NCBI RefSeq assembly: GCF_963259705.1
Contig: NC_081841.1
Coordinates: 117,313,033-117,377,032 of the forward strand
Direction of reading: 5' to 3'
Length of the DNA: 64,000 bases
Source: Myotis daubentonii
Taxonomy: Eukaryota > Chordata > Mammalia > Chiroptera > Vespertilionidae
The position numbers were made by a program, and so were the translations under genes. The notes beneath the pieces are model-generated. The model worked only from the letters and a program-made list of their open reading frames with translations. It was not told the DNA's origin and ran no database searches. Shown in pieces: positions 51,577 to 61,240 of this stretch (its first letter is position 1; each line of letters opens with the position of its first letter).

Positions 51577-53528
51577 GGGAGGAGAGAACCAAGATGGCGG
51601 CATAGGTTAACGCCGGAGTTTGCTGCTTTGAACAACTACTTCAAAAGTGAAACTAAAACACGGAACGGACATCACCCAGAACCACAGAAACGCTGGCTGA
51701 GTGGAAGTCCTACAACTAGGAGGAAAGAGAAACGCACACGGACACTCAGAGGAGGCGCAGTGGTGAAGTCAAATTCTGAGGTGCGGAGTGCGCGGAGCGG
51801 GCTGGCGGCGGAGGGCGCGGTTGTTGTTTTCAATCGGGAGGGAGTCGCAGACTCTGAGCACCAGATCCGGGCGAGTCTTTAGGGACCCAGACTCAAACGG
51901 GAGAAGCGGGACTGTCTGGCTTCGGTCAGAGCGAGTGCAGCTTTCTCTCCCAGCTTTGCAGCGGGTGCTGGGACTCAGAGAGGCAGAGCCCCTGGGGACA
52001 GGACTGAGAGCCGCCATAACTGCTCTCTCCGGCCCACCCTGTTGATCCTGTGCGACCCGCCCCGCCCAAGCCCTGCACGGAGGCATTTGCCGGATAGCCT
52101 CAGGCAAAGGCATTTGCCAGATAGCCTCAGGCAAAGGCTAGATTAGCACCTCCCTAGAGGACAGAAGTTCTCTCACTGCTGACACAGCTGATTCTCATAG
52201 CCACTTGGCCTGGAGGTCAAACCCTCCCTGGAATTAGCTACAACAATCAAGATTTAACTATAAGACTTCGAACAAAGACCACTAGGGGGTACACCAAGGA
52301 AGCATAACAAAATGCGGAGACAAAGAAACAGGACAAAATTGTCAATGGAAGAAATAGAGTTCAGAACCACACTTTTAAGGTCCCTCAAGAACTGTTTAGA
52401 AGCTGTCGATAAACTTAATGAGATCTACACGAAAACTAATAAGACCCTCGATCTTATATTGGGGAACCAACGAGAAATTAAGCATACACGGAATGAAATA
52501 ACGAATATTATACAGACGCCCGACAGCAGACCAGAGGAGCGCAAGAATCAAGTCAATGATTTGAAATGCGAGGAAGCAAAAAACATCCAACCGGAAAAGC
52601 AAAATGAAAAAAGAATCCAAAAATGCGAGGATAGTGTAAGGAGCCTCTGGGACAGCTTCAAGCGTACCAACATCAGAATTATAGGGGTGCCAGAAGATGA
52701 GAGAGAACAAGATATTGAAAACCTATTTGAAGAAATAATGACAGAAAACTTCCCCCACCTGGTGAAAGAAATGGACTTACAGGTCCAAGAAGCGCGGAGA
52801 ACCCCAAACAAAAGGAATCCAAAGAGGACCACACCAAGACACATCATAATTAAAATGCCAAGAGCAAAAGATAAAGAGAGAATCTTAAAAGCAGCAAGAG
52901 AAAGAAACCGAGTTACCTACAAGGGAATACCCATACGACTGTCAGCTGATTTCTCAACAGAAACTTTACAGGCCAGAAGGGAGTGGCAAGAAATATTCAA
53001 AGTGATGAATACCAAGAACCTACAACCTAGATTACTTTACCCAGCAAAGCTATCATTCAGAATTGAAGGTCAGATAAAGAGCTTCACAGATAAGGAAAAG
53101 CTAAAGGAGTTCATCACCACCAAACCAGGATTATATGAAATGCTGAAAGGTATCCTTTAAGAAGAGGAAGAGGAAGAAAAAGGTAAAGATACACATTATG
53201 AACAACAAATATGCATCTATCAACAAGTGAATCTAAGAATCAAGTGAATTAATAATCTGATGAACAGAATGAACTGTTGATTATAATAGAATCAGGGACA
53301 TAGAAAGGGAATGGACTGACTATTCTTAGGGGGGAAAGGGGTGTGGGAGATGTGGGAAGAGACTGGACAAAAATCGTGCACCTATGGATGAGGACAGTGG
53401 GTGGGGAGTGAGGGCGGAGGGTGGGGCGGGAACTGGGAGGAGGGGAGTTATGGGGGGGGAAAAAAAGAGGAACAAATGTAATAATCTGAACAATAAAGAT
53501 TTAATTAAAAAAAAAAAAAAAACAAAAA
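51577..53528 (+). mobile_element. Full-length HAL1-type (half-LINE-1) retrotransposon
   Basis: A perfect 16-bp duplication CAAAAATTAAATGAAG flanks it (51561-51576 and 53529-53544). It starts GGGGAGGAGAGAACC, with AAGATGGCGG (a YY1-type site, as in LINE-1 5' UTRs) at 51591. A 735-bp GC-rich 5' UTR, one intact ORF1 and a 370-bp 3' region with a G-rich tract and AATAAAGATTTAATT tail follow. No ORF2 is present at all, which defines the HAL1 arrangement. It would depend on LINE-1 enzymes. Confidence 0.88.
52312..53160 (+). CDS. Intact ORF1 protein of the HAL1-type element
   Basis: A 282-residue LINE-1 ORF1-type protein with no stop or frameshift. Order: basic N-terminus, coiled-coil region (about 12-110), RNA-recognition domain (about 118-215, with IRIIGVPE and TPRHIIIKMPR), C-terminal domain (about 216-275, ARREWQEIF, RLLYPAKLSF). 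It ends at LKGIL. Family role: trimeric RNA-binding chaperone. ATG chosen because it is the first of the open frame, follows the 5' UTR and fits family length. Whether it is expressed is unknown. Confidence 0.9.
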   Translation: MRRQRNRTKLSMEEIEFRTTLLRSLKNCLEAVDKLNEIYTKTNKTLDLILGNQREIKHTRNEITNIIQTPDSRPEERKNQVNDLKCEEAKNIQPEKQNEKRIQKCEDSVRSLWDSFKRTNIRIIGVPEDEREQDIENLFEEIMTENFPHLVKEMDLQVQEARRTPNKRNPKRTTPRHIIIKMPRAKDKERILKAARERNRVTYKGIPIRLSADFSTETLQARREWQEIFKVMNTKNLQPRLLYPAKLSFRIEGQIKSFTDKEKLKEFITTKPGLYEMLKGIL

Positions 53529-53788
53529 CAAAAATTAAATGAAGAAAATTTGGATATACCTGAGGGAGATTTTCACACATATTTGAGTGATGATTCCATT
53601 GATTCCACAGATGATGCTGAAAAGGAAAATTTTCCCATCGAATTTCTTAATAGTATTACTCCTTTGGGAATGCCGTGTCATAAATTAAAATTGAAAGTGG
53701 GTGCAATCATCATGCTATTGAGAAATCTAAATAGTAAATGGGGTCTTTGTAATGGTACCAGATTTATTATCAAAAGATTACGACCTAA

Positions 53789-54007
53789 GCCGAAACCGGT
53801 TTGGCTCAGTGGATAGAGCGTCGGCTTGAGGACTGAAGGGTCCCGGGTTCGATTCCGGTCAAGGGCATGTACCTGGGTTGCGGGCACATCCCCAGTGGGA
53901 GATGTGCAGGAGGCGGCTGATCGATGTTTCTCTCTCATCGATGTTTCTAACTCTCTATCTCTCTCCCTTCCTCTGTAAAAAATCAATAAAATATATTTAA
54001 AAAAAAA
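53789..54007 (+). mobile_element. tRNA-derived SINE inside the Helitron helicase
   Basis: GCCGAAACCGGTTTGGCTCA head to ATCAATAAAATATATTTAAA tail. A perfect 17-bp duplication AAAAGATTACGACCTAA is at 53772-53788 and 54008-54024. Confidence 0.95.
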
Positions 54008-54637
54008 AAAAGATTACGACCTAACATTATTGAAGCTGAAGTATTAACAGGATCTGCAGAGGGAGAGCTTGTTCTGATTCCAAGAATTAATTTGTCCCCA
54101 TCTGACACTGGCCTCCCATTTAAATTGATTCGACGACGGTTTCCCAGGATGCCAGCATTTGTGATGACTATTGATAAATCACGAGGACAAACTCTAGACA
54201 AAGTAGGCATATTCCTACCTGAACCCGTTTTTGCACATGGTCAGTTATATGTTGCTTTCTCTCGAGTTTGAAGAGCATGTGATGTTACAGTTAAAGTTCT
54301 AATTACTTCATCACAAGGGAAATTAGTCAAGCAGTCTGAAAGTGTTTTAACTCTTAATGGTGTACAGGGAGATATTAGAACAAGTTTAATCACTTTATCA
54401 GTCATTGTTTGCATCACTGTTGTTTTTATATCATGTTTTTGTTGTTTTCATATCATGTTTTGGTCGTTTTTATATTATCCCTCTGTTGTTATATCCTTTT
54501 GTTACTGTTTATTTATTAATAAATTTATATATTATTTTCATATACATTTTACTAATTTCCTTTCATCCCTCACACTTCTATTATAGAGAAAGGGCAAATA
54601 GCAATATTAAAATATCTCTGCTAATTAATTCCCTTTT

Positions 54638-54859
54638 TAAAAAAAATATATTTTATTGATTTTTTACAGAGAGGAAGGGAGAAGGATAGAGAGTTAGAAA
54701 CATCGATAAGAGAGAAACATCTATCAGCTGCCTCCTGCACACTCCCCACTGGGGATGTGCCCGCAACCAAGGTACATGCCCTTGACCAGAATCGAACCTG
54801 GGACCCAAGCTTGAGTCCACATGCCGATGCTCTATCCACTGAGCCAAACCAGTTAGGGC
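54638..54859 (-). mobile_element. tRNA-derived SINE, minus strand
   Basis: Reverse copy ending ACTGAGCCAAACCAGTTAGG. The 15-bp duplication AATTAATTCCCTTTT is at 54623-54637 and 54860-54874. Confidence 0.95.
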
Positions 54860-54907
54860 AATTAATTCCCTTTTAATGTGCATGAATTTTGTGCACCAGG
54901 CTACTAG

Positions 54908-55605
54908 TCCTATATAATAAAGAGCTAATATGCAAATGGTCATCATTCTCTCAGGTTGGAACTGCTTAGACACTCAACACAGGAGAGAGAAATGGAGACC
55001 AGCCAGGCATAAATAAACTGGGGAGAGAGGAATGGGGACCAGCCAGGCACAAATGAGCTCGAGAGAGAGGAATGGGGACCAGCCAGGCTGCGGCCCGGGA
55101 GAGGGAAAAGCCACCCGCCCTGTGGTTCTGGGTGCCAGCGCCTGCGCCTGTGGCCTGGGAGAGGGACAAGCTGCCTGCCCTACAGTCCCAGATGCCAGTG
55201 TCTGTGTCTGTGGCCCAGGAGAGGGACAAGCCACCTGCCCCATGGTCCCGGGCACCTGTGGCTGCGGTCTGGGCAAAGCTACCCACACACGGTCCCCTGA
55301 GGTGTGGCAGCTGGGGTCCTGAGTGCCTGTGACCGGCCAGAGGAGGGAATCCTGCATCCTGGGTGTGGGGTGAGGCAGAGCCAGATAGGGGTGATCAGGC
55401 CAGCAGGGGAGCAGTTAAGGGAGATCAGGCTGGTAGGGGAGCAGTTAGGGGCAATCAGGCAGGTGACTGGTTAGGAGCCAGTGGTCCCAGATTGCGAGAG
55501 GCAGTCGGACATCCCCCGAGGGATCCCAGATTGGAGAGGGTGCAGGCTGTGCTGAGGAACCTCCCCCCACCCCCTGTGCACAAATTTCGTGCACCGGGCC
55601 TCTAG
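54908..55605 (+). mobile_element. Helitron, head-to-tail with the previous one
   Basis: Starts TCCTATATAATAAAGAGC directly after the CTAG of the preceding element and ends GTGCACAAATTTCGTGCACC, GGGCCTCTAG. The interior is made of short tandem repeats: about 40-bp units (54975-55090), about 60-bp units (55085-55265) and about 28-bp units (55385-55470). Non-coding. Confidence 0.88.
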
Positions 55606-57246
55606 TAGCTAAATAAAACCCTGCTGTGGCCAGTAGAGCCCCTCCAAGAACAGATGTCCTCCAAGCTATGACTCTCCCACCTCTCTGGCTCTGCTCCTAA
55701 ATAGACTGTATCAGAGGTGGCTCAAGGTGGGCAGAAGTCAACCTTGTGACCAAACATGCAGGGGAGTAGCTGTCTGTGACTGCTGTCCAATGATAGCCTC
55801 TGAGCTTTGGGTGGACTTCCATAATTTTTTTCTGCCAGCTGTCTTGATCCTAGTTGGGGGGGGGGGGGTGGAGGGGGGGAGGTGTAATTAGATAGTGGGC
55901 AGTCTGGACATTGCTTGATATAATGCTGCTTATACTGATTTTATACACCAGTTTCTCTGCCTAGGAAGGCCCTCAGCTGTGTTTCAGTTTTGAGGGGGTA
56001 TGTTCAGTCACTTAAACGTTCATATAGTAATTTGAGCTGGGATCTCCGAATGCCAGGGTATGATGGCTTTCACTTATTTCCTGCTGATCTTCGAGTATTA
56101 AATAAGGCATAAGGGAAAAGAAGCTGTATTATGGGTGATTTTTATCCTGTGACCTTTAGGCCCAGCAATTGGTGTTCTCATTCCCAAATAAGTCAGGGGG
56201 AGAGCCAGATCTGTTCTGTTCCAGGATCTTCAAGACAGTAGGGGCCCAAGTATACTTGAACTCAGAGTAAAATGCAGAGCTGGTGTTTCAGCCCTGGCCC
56301 TGGGCCTCAAGTTAGGTGTGTTGGAGAGTGAGTGTCCTTCAAAGAAGGCCGACGACAGTTAACACAAACTTAGGCCCCTGGCTCTGCTGCTTGCCAGCCA
56401 AATGACTTAAATCAAGATATCTTTCTTAAGCCTGCCAACTGATGATCACCATTGGCCCCAATTAAACAGCAACAGGACTCCCTAATTTGTGGTGCAGTGA
56501 AGAAAGAAACTTGACTCAGTGCAAAACAACTCAATTGTGATACAGCACAGCTATAGGACAGTTCTGGGGCCAGGCCCTTCTCAGGCCAGATAGCTCTGCT
56601 CTATGCAGGTCTGCTTTGTGCTGTGCTGCTCTGCTTTGCTCCATTCTGCTTTGGCCTGCTCTCTGCTCCAGCAAGACATCTCTGGTGTTTAGCTCAGCAA
56701 AGGAGACTCAGTCTTGGTGTAGGGAAAGTACACTTTTAGAGCCAGAGGGGAGCTGCCTTATATAGATAGAAGTCCCCACCCCAGGCCCCTGATTGATCTG
56801 TCATCATGCAAATGAGGACTTCATATCCTCCCAGTTTGCTTGGTCCAAAACTCACTGCCCTGATGGTCAGAATAGAGCCACTCTGGTTGGTCAGAGCTGT
56901 TAGCTCCAATTGTATGTGGAAAAACCTCAGTCTTATTGGTTAAAATAGGATTCCAGGAGCTTTTACAATAGTTGATTCAGATGGCAGAAACAGTGCAGGC
57001 AGGCAGTTCAGTGCAGGCTTCTCCCTTAAGTATAGTTTGTATAAGAGGCCCCTGTGTAGAAATGGCTGCTAGGCTATTTTTATTTTTGTTTTAGCCCAGT
57101 TAGCCACTAGGAGACTTTCTTAGTAGTTGTCTTTTTTGTCAGGGTTCACAGGTCTCATCTTGTCTCTAAAATGGGTACAGCAGGAATTCCTACCTTACAG
57201 AGGTCTTGTGAAGAGTGGATGAAACATACATGTGAAGCACTTAGGT
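55606..57246. other. Downstream spacer
   Basis: Mostly unassigned. 55850-55885 is a G-run. 56560-56680 is a CTGCTTTG-type low-complexity stretch that may belong to an LTR, but borders are not visible. No gene. Confidence 0.35.
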
Positions 57247-57539
57247 CAGCGGTTCTCAACCTGTGGGTCGCGACCCCTTTGGGGATTAAACGACCCTTTC
57301 ACAGGGGTTGCCTAAGACCATCAGAAAACACATATATAATTACATATTGTTTTTGTGATTAATCACTATGCTTTAATTATGTTCAATTTGTAACAATGAA
57401 GATACATCCTGCATATCGATATTTACATTATGATTCATAACAGTAGCAAAATTACAGTTATGAAGTAGCAACCATAATTTTATGGTTGGGGGTCACCACA
57501 ACATGAGGGTTGTGGCATTAGGAAGGTTGAGAACCACTG
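57247..57539 (-). mobile_element. SPIN-like hAT element
   Basis: Ends CAGCGGTTCTCAACCTGTGG and, in reverse, CAGTGGTTCTCAACCTTCCT. A perfect 8-bp duplication ACTTAGGT is at 57239-57246 and 57540-57547. The interior (GGGTCGCGACCCC, CGACCCTTTCACAGGGGTTG) fits the nonautonomous SPIN family as I recall it. No transposase. Orientation follows the usual consensus. Confidence 0.85.
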
Positions 57540-57547
57540 ACTTAGGT

Positions 57548-59168
57548 GGTGTCCTACACCAGGTAACACTGGACACACTGTAGCCATAACCATGTCGGTC
57601 CAGGCCTTTCCACCCTTCCCATACTGCTGCCTTTGTAAGGAGTCCAGAGGTGTCTTTAGGTCTCTTTGCCTCTGAGCAAGGAGAAGAGCTCTAACCTGAT
57701 TCTGGGCCAGAGCAGTTTATGAACCCAGGGTACTGATTATCTTTCCTCTTGCTACTGCTTTTCTTTTCTTTTCTTTTTACCACATGTTTACCTTTTCAGA
57801 TTATAAAAGTAATGTGTGACCTAATACTTGGCAGATATTAAGAGCTCAACAAATGTGTTGTCTGAGCGAATATGCTCATTTTGGGAAAATAGAAACAATA
57901 TATATTATATGTTATAGAAGACTATAAAATAAAGCAACTGCCCCCAGCCCATGGGCTGTGAAGTTGTACTCTATTGCTTTCTGCCAGATGGGACCCTTGT
58001 CCAATGTCTGCTTCCCACTCAGTGCTTCCAACATCACTCCTAAATGGCTTCCAGGTTCACCTCCTTTCTTTTGGCCTCTCCTGAGCTCTCCATGCCCTAC
58101 TACTGCTCCTAGATCTTGGCACTGGGTCCACACTCTCATCCTGTCAATTTAGGCTAGTTAAGGCAAGCAGGGCACCTTATTAAGCCAGCTTGCCTGTTAG
58201 AGGAAGATAGATGAGATGTTCATCCTCTCTCATGATTTGAAGGATACAAAGAAATCTTGTCCAATATGCCTGCTCTCTACCCAGGTATCTAGATTCCTTC
58301 CCTAGGAGGAATGACCCCTTAGGTTATAAACACTTTAGTATAAATTAATTTACTGGATCCTTCCTTTCTGAAAAGAGAGGAAGAAGATTGTAGTGCCCTG
58401 AGAGGATGAGAGAGCAGAAAGGAGACAGGGAGGCAAAATTGGCTGGTGCCCACTTTTGCCTGCGCACTGACATGGTGTTTCACCAGTTATCTTTTGCTCA
58501 ATCCCTCTTCCATGGCACTCACACAGAATATGAAAATTAGCCCCTGCTTTTTAGCCAGAACTGCATAGCTTTTTTTTTTATTGCTTAAAGTATTACAAAG
58601 GGTATTACATATGTATCCATTTTATCCCCCCCCCCCCCCAGACAGTCCCCTAAGAACTGCATAGCTTTAATGAAGGATAAGTTCAACCTGTTAACAGCTG
58701 AAGTCTGAAGGCTACCTGGAGTACAGATTTTGGAAGCAGACACACCTGGATTCAGATCTGGATCCCTTCCTAACTATGGTGTGGTATTCAGCAAGCTTCT
58801 CTGGAAATGGAAATGAAGCTAATTTGAGGTGGCTGTGAGAATGAAATAACCCAATGTGCATCAAGGGCCTGACACAATCAAGCACAAGATATATTTCCAT
58901 GCTCCTCATTAGGGCCAGAACTGCAGGGTCAGGCCCATTCATAATTAGATCTTGCTTACACTTCTTCACTTTTCCCAAAGTGCCTCATATATGCTCTAGC
59001 TGACCAAAATCAATGAGAGCTTGCATGCTTAACTATGAGAAATGTATAAATATTTGTAACATGCTTAGTCAAATTAATCAACTTATTTTACATCTAGATT
59101 TAGGAAGGAATGAAGGTATGGCCTTAGGTTGTGCTGTAATTCTTTCCTGTGTAAATTTTGTCCCCTCA
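57548..59168. other. Downstream spacer with MIR and a small LINE-1 insert
   Basis: An AATAAA lies near 57926. MIR-like sequence is at about 58715-58880 (AGCAGACACACCTGGATTCA). A (CTTTT)n stretch is at 57764-57778. No gene recognised. Confidence 0.45.
58573..58652 (-). mobile_element. Very short LINE-1 3' end insertion (80 bp)
   Basis: The reverse complement ends GGTATTACATATGTATCC etc., the same 3' UTR end as the LINE-1s at 32.6 and 33.9 kb, plus poly(A). A perfect 16-bp duplication AGAACTGCATAGCTTT lies at 58557-58572 and 58653-58668. Confidence 0.92.
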
Positions 59169-59484
59169 TCTATACTAATAATGGACAAATATGTAAATTG
59201 ACTATCCCTTCATGATGCCCACAGCCAATCAGGAGTGAGCATGCAAATTAACCCGACAAAGATGGCGGGCCTGTGGGCAGTGTGCATGCACGCAGGTGCC
59301 AAGTGGCCAAGGGCGGGGCAGGACACCCGACACTTCGCCGTGGCAACGCGGAGGGTGTTCCAGCCCCCCAGCCACTCCAGGAATACGTGTGCAGGTGCCA
59401 AGCAGCCAGGGTCCTGGGCACGCCACTAGAGTGTCTGGTCCTGTCAGCCCGGCCTTGGGGCAGCTGAAGTTCTCAGTCCTTTTC

Positions 59485-59878
59485 ATTTTTGCAGCCCCTG
59501 GACTGGAAGCGAAAACCAAGAGTGCAGGGAGCACCAGGAATTCTGGGAATCATAGTTCTGGTAGCTGCCTCTGAACTGGAAGGAGAAACCCAGAGCACGG
59601 GGAGCACCAGGAATACTGGGAATCAGAGTTCTGGTGGCAGACACATTGCGGGATCTCCTAGACACTAGAGCGAAGTGAGCCTGGAGCAAGTTACTGTTGT
59701 GGGTGGGGGATGGAGGGAAAGCAAAGGTGAGAGACATAAGTAAAGTCAGTGTCGAGGAAAAGTTAAAAGGAAGGTATCCTGCAACTTCTAAGAAATCTCC
59801 ACCAATGGAGCAAAGAAAAAAAAAAGACCTCTACTATTCTGTGAGCACAAAACCAAACTGGGTTGGGGTCTCAGACAA
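59485..59878 (+). other. Possible captured promoter and exon fragment
   Basis: Two tandem copies of about 75 bp (59490-59635) each hold a sequence whose reverse complement is like the ZNF143/SBF site ACTACAATTCCCAGMATGC (59538-59556, 59609-59628). Downstream, an ORF from the ATG at 59697 runs as VRDISKVSVEEKLKGRY, then LYYSVSTKPNWVGVSDN, up to the inner Helitron. It continues in frame after it (YSYDCKDRQ). The source gene is not recognised. Confidence 0.5.
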
Positions 59879-60896
59879 TCCTATATAATAAAGAGGGGAT
59901 ATGCAAATTGACCATCACTCTGCCACAAAGATGGCAGTGCCCACAGCGGAGGTGGGGGTTTCTGTAACACAAAATGTCTGCACCCACAACAGAGGCCAAG
60001 TTCCCCTAATGAACCTTAATGAGAAATCAGCAGGGACCTGAGGCTGCACCTGTGCCCCTCTCCCCCTGCCCCGCCGCTGTGGGGCTTGACAGGGGACCTC
60101 AGGCTGTGCCCCCCACCCTGGTGCCAGGTTGGGGGACCTCAGGCTGTTGCCCCCCCACCCAGCAGGGCTTGATGTGGGACCTCAGGCCACACCCCCTGCC
60201 TGGCAGGGCTTGACCAGCAACCTCAGGCAGTGCCCCTGCCCTGGCTCCAGGCCGGGGGACCTGAGGCCATGCCCCCCTCCTGGTGGGGCTTGACAAGGGA
60301 CCTCAGGCTGCTCCCCTTGCCCCGGGCCAGGGGACATCAGGCCATGCCCCCCACCCAGCAGGGCTTGACAGGGGACCTGAAGCTGCATCCCCCTCCCAGC
60401 GCCTGGCCAGGGGACCTGAGTCTGTGCCCCCCTGCCCAGTAGGGCTTGATGGGGGACCTCAAGGCATGCCCCCTCACCTGGAGGGGCTTGACAGGGGACC
60501 TCAGGCCACATCCCCCACCTGGTAGGGCTTGATGGGGGACCTCAAGGCGCGCCCCTGCCCCGGCAACGGGCCAGGGGACCTGAGGCTGTGCCCCCCACCT
60601 GGCAGGGCTTGACAAGGGTGGGACCGGCTGGGTCTGGATCTAGCCCAAGGGGGGGGGGGCTGGCCTGGTCTGGGTCTCACGTGATTTTGAGGCACATGTG
60701 TGTGGGCGGGAACTTGACTCTGGGTCCTGTCGTGCGCCCCTGACTCTGACAGGAGGAAGATTTTCATATACAGTTTACTAACTTTCTTTCATCTATGACA
60801 CTTCTATTATAGAGAAAGGGCAAATAGCAATATTAAAATATTTCCTCTAATTAATCCCCTTTTAATGTGTACAAATTTTGTGCACTAGGCCACTAG
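59879..60896 (+). mobile_element. Helitron with minisatellite core
   Basis: Starts TCCTATATAATAAAGAGG after A and ends GTGTACAAATTTTGTGCACT, AGGCCACTAG. The last 125 bp (from ATTTTCATATACAG) match the 3' end of the helicase-carrying Helitron at 54536-54907. 60010-60640 is a tandem array of about 55-60-bp units (GGGGACCTCAGGCTGTGCCC type). Confidence 0.88.
60010..60640. repeat. Minisatellite within a Helitron
   Basis: About ten degenerate GC-rich units built on GGGCTTGACAGGGGACCTCA. The ORFs on both strands here are repeat artefacts. Confidence 0.9.
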
Positions 60897-61069
60897 TTTA
60901 CTCATATGATTGCAAAGACAGACAGAAACTCCTGGATTGGAGAGAGCTCCCCGGAGGGCTCCCAGATTGGAGAGGGTGCAGTTTGGGCTGAGGGACCCAC
61001 CCGCTGTGCATGAATTTCATGCATCTGGCCCCTAGTTATGATTATAAATGTCTTCAGGAAAAGGACCAT

Positions 61070-61240
61070 TTTTGCACATGTCATCTCATTTAATTCTTAC
61101 CACAGCCTTGTAAAGTAGGTAATATTGCTCCTGTTTTATAAAGAATGAAAACATTCCAGGAGGTCAGGTGAGAGCCCAAAGGCATAGCAAGTTGGAGGCA
61201 AAGAAAGCTTGTGACCAGGCTCTGATCATGCTATAACTTT
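61070..61240 (-). repeat. MIR, minus strand
   Basis: TCATCTCATTTAATTCTTAC, CACAGCCTTGTAAAGTAGGT and AGAGCCCAAAGGCATAGCAA follow reverse MIR order. Confidence 0.7.

Larger units (their letters stand above)
51524..54400 (+). pseudogene. Helitron RepHel helicase C-terminal pseudogene, in three pieces
   Basis: Pieces are 51524-51576, 53545-53788 and 54025-about 54400. Read past the insertions they share one frame, starting RRAILCPKNEHVQKLNE and including PHKLKLKV-type sequence (CHKLKLKVGAIIMLLRN), helicase motif V (TIDKSRGQTLDKVG) and motif VI (QLYVAFSRV). This is the PIF1-like helicase end of the Helitron replicase. One TGA at 54269-54271 breaks it, directly after motif VI, and the N-terminal Rep and Walker motifs are absent. 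Confidence 0.85.
51021..54907 (+). mobile_element. Helitron with helicase remnant, host to four insertions
   Basis: Starts TCTACTTATATAAAAACCCT after A and ends GTGCATGAATTTTGTGCACC, AGGCTACTAG. Removing insertions (hAT 51280-51498, HAL1 51577-53528, SINE 53789-54007, SINE 54638-54859) leaves a roughly 1.3-kb element: about 250 bp of 5' sequence joined to the last part of a RepHel gene plus 3' terminal sequence. The Rep domain and most of the helicase are missing, so it is an internal deletion derivative of an autonomous element. Confidence 0.85.
59169..61035 (+). mobile_element. Helitron with captured sequence, split by a second Helitron
   Basis: Starts TCTATACTAATAATGGAC after A. Its 3' end (GTGCATGAATTTCATGCATC, TGGCCCCTAG) lies at 61035. 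The interior at 59470-59878 and 60897-60925 is not usual Helitron sequence and looks like a host promoter/exon fragment. A second Helitron occupies 59879-60896. The assignment of both ends to one element is an inference. Confidence 0.65.

Noticed and set aside
54966..55357. ORFs of 96-127 residues with repeated PSPGPQ-type sequence
   Set aside because: They fall on tandem repeats inside a Helitron; the repeat unit explains the periodic translation.
56560..56700. Possible LTR in the CTGCTTTG-rich stretch
   Set aside because: No TG/CA ends or target duplication could be fixed, so it is only mentioned under the spacer.
60019..60767. Overlapping ORFs on both strands rich in Pro, Gly and Leu
   Set aside because: Artefacts of the minisatellite core of a Helitron.
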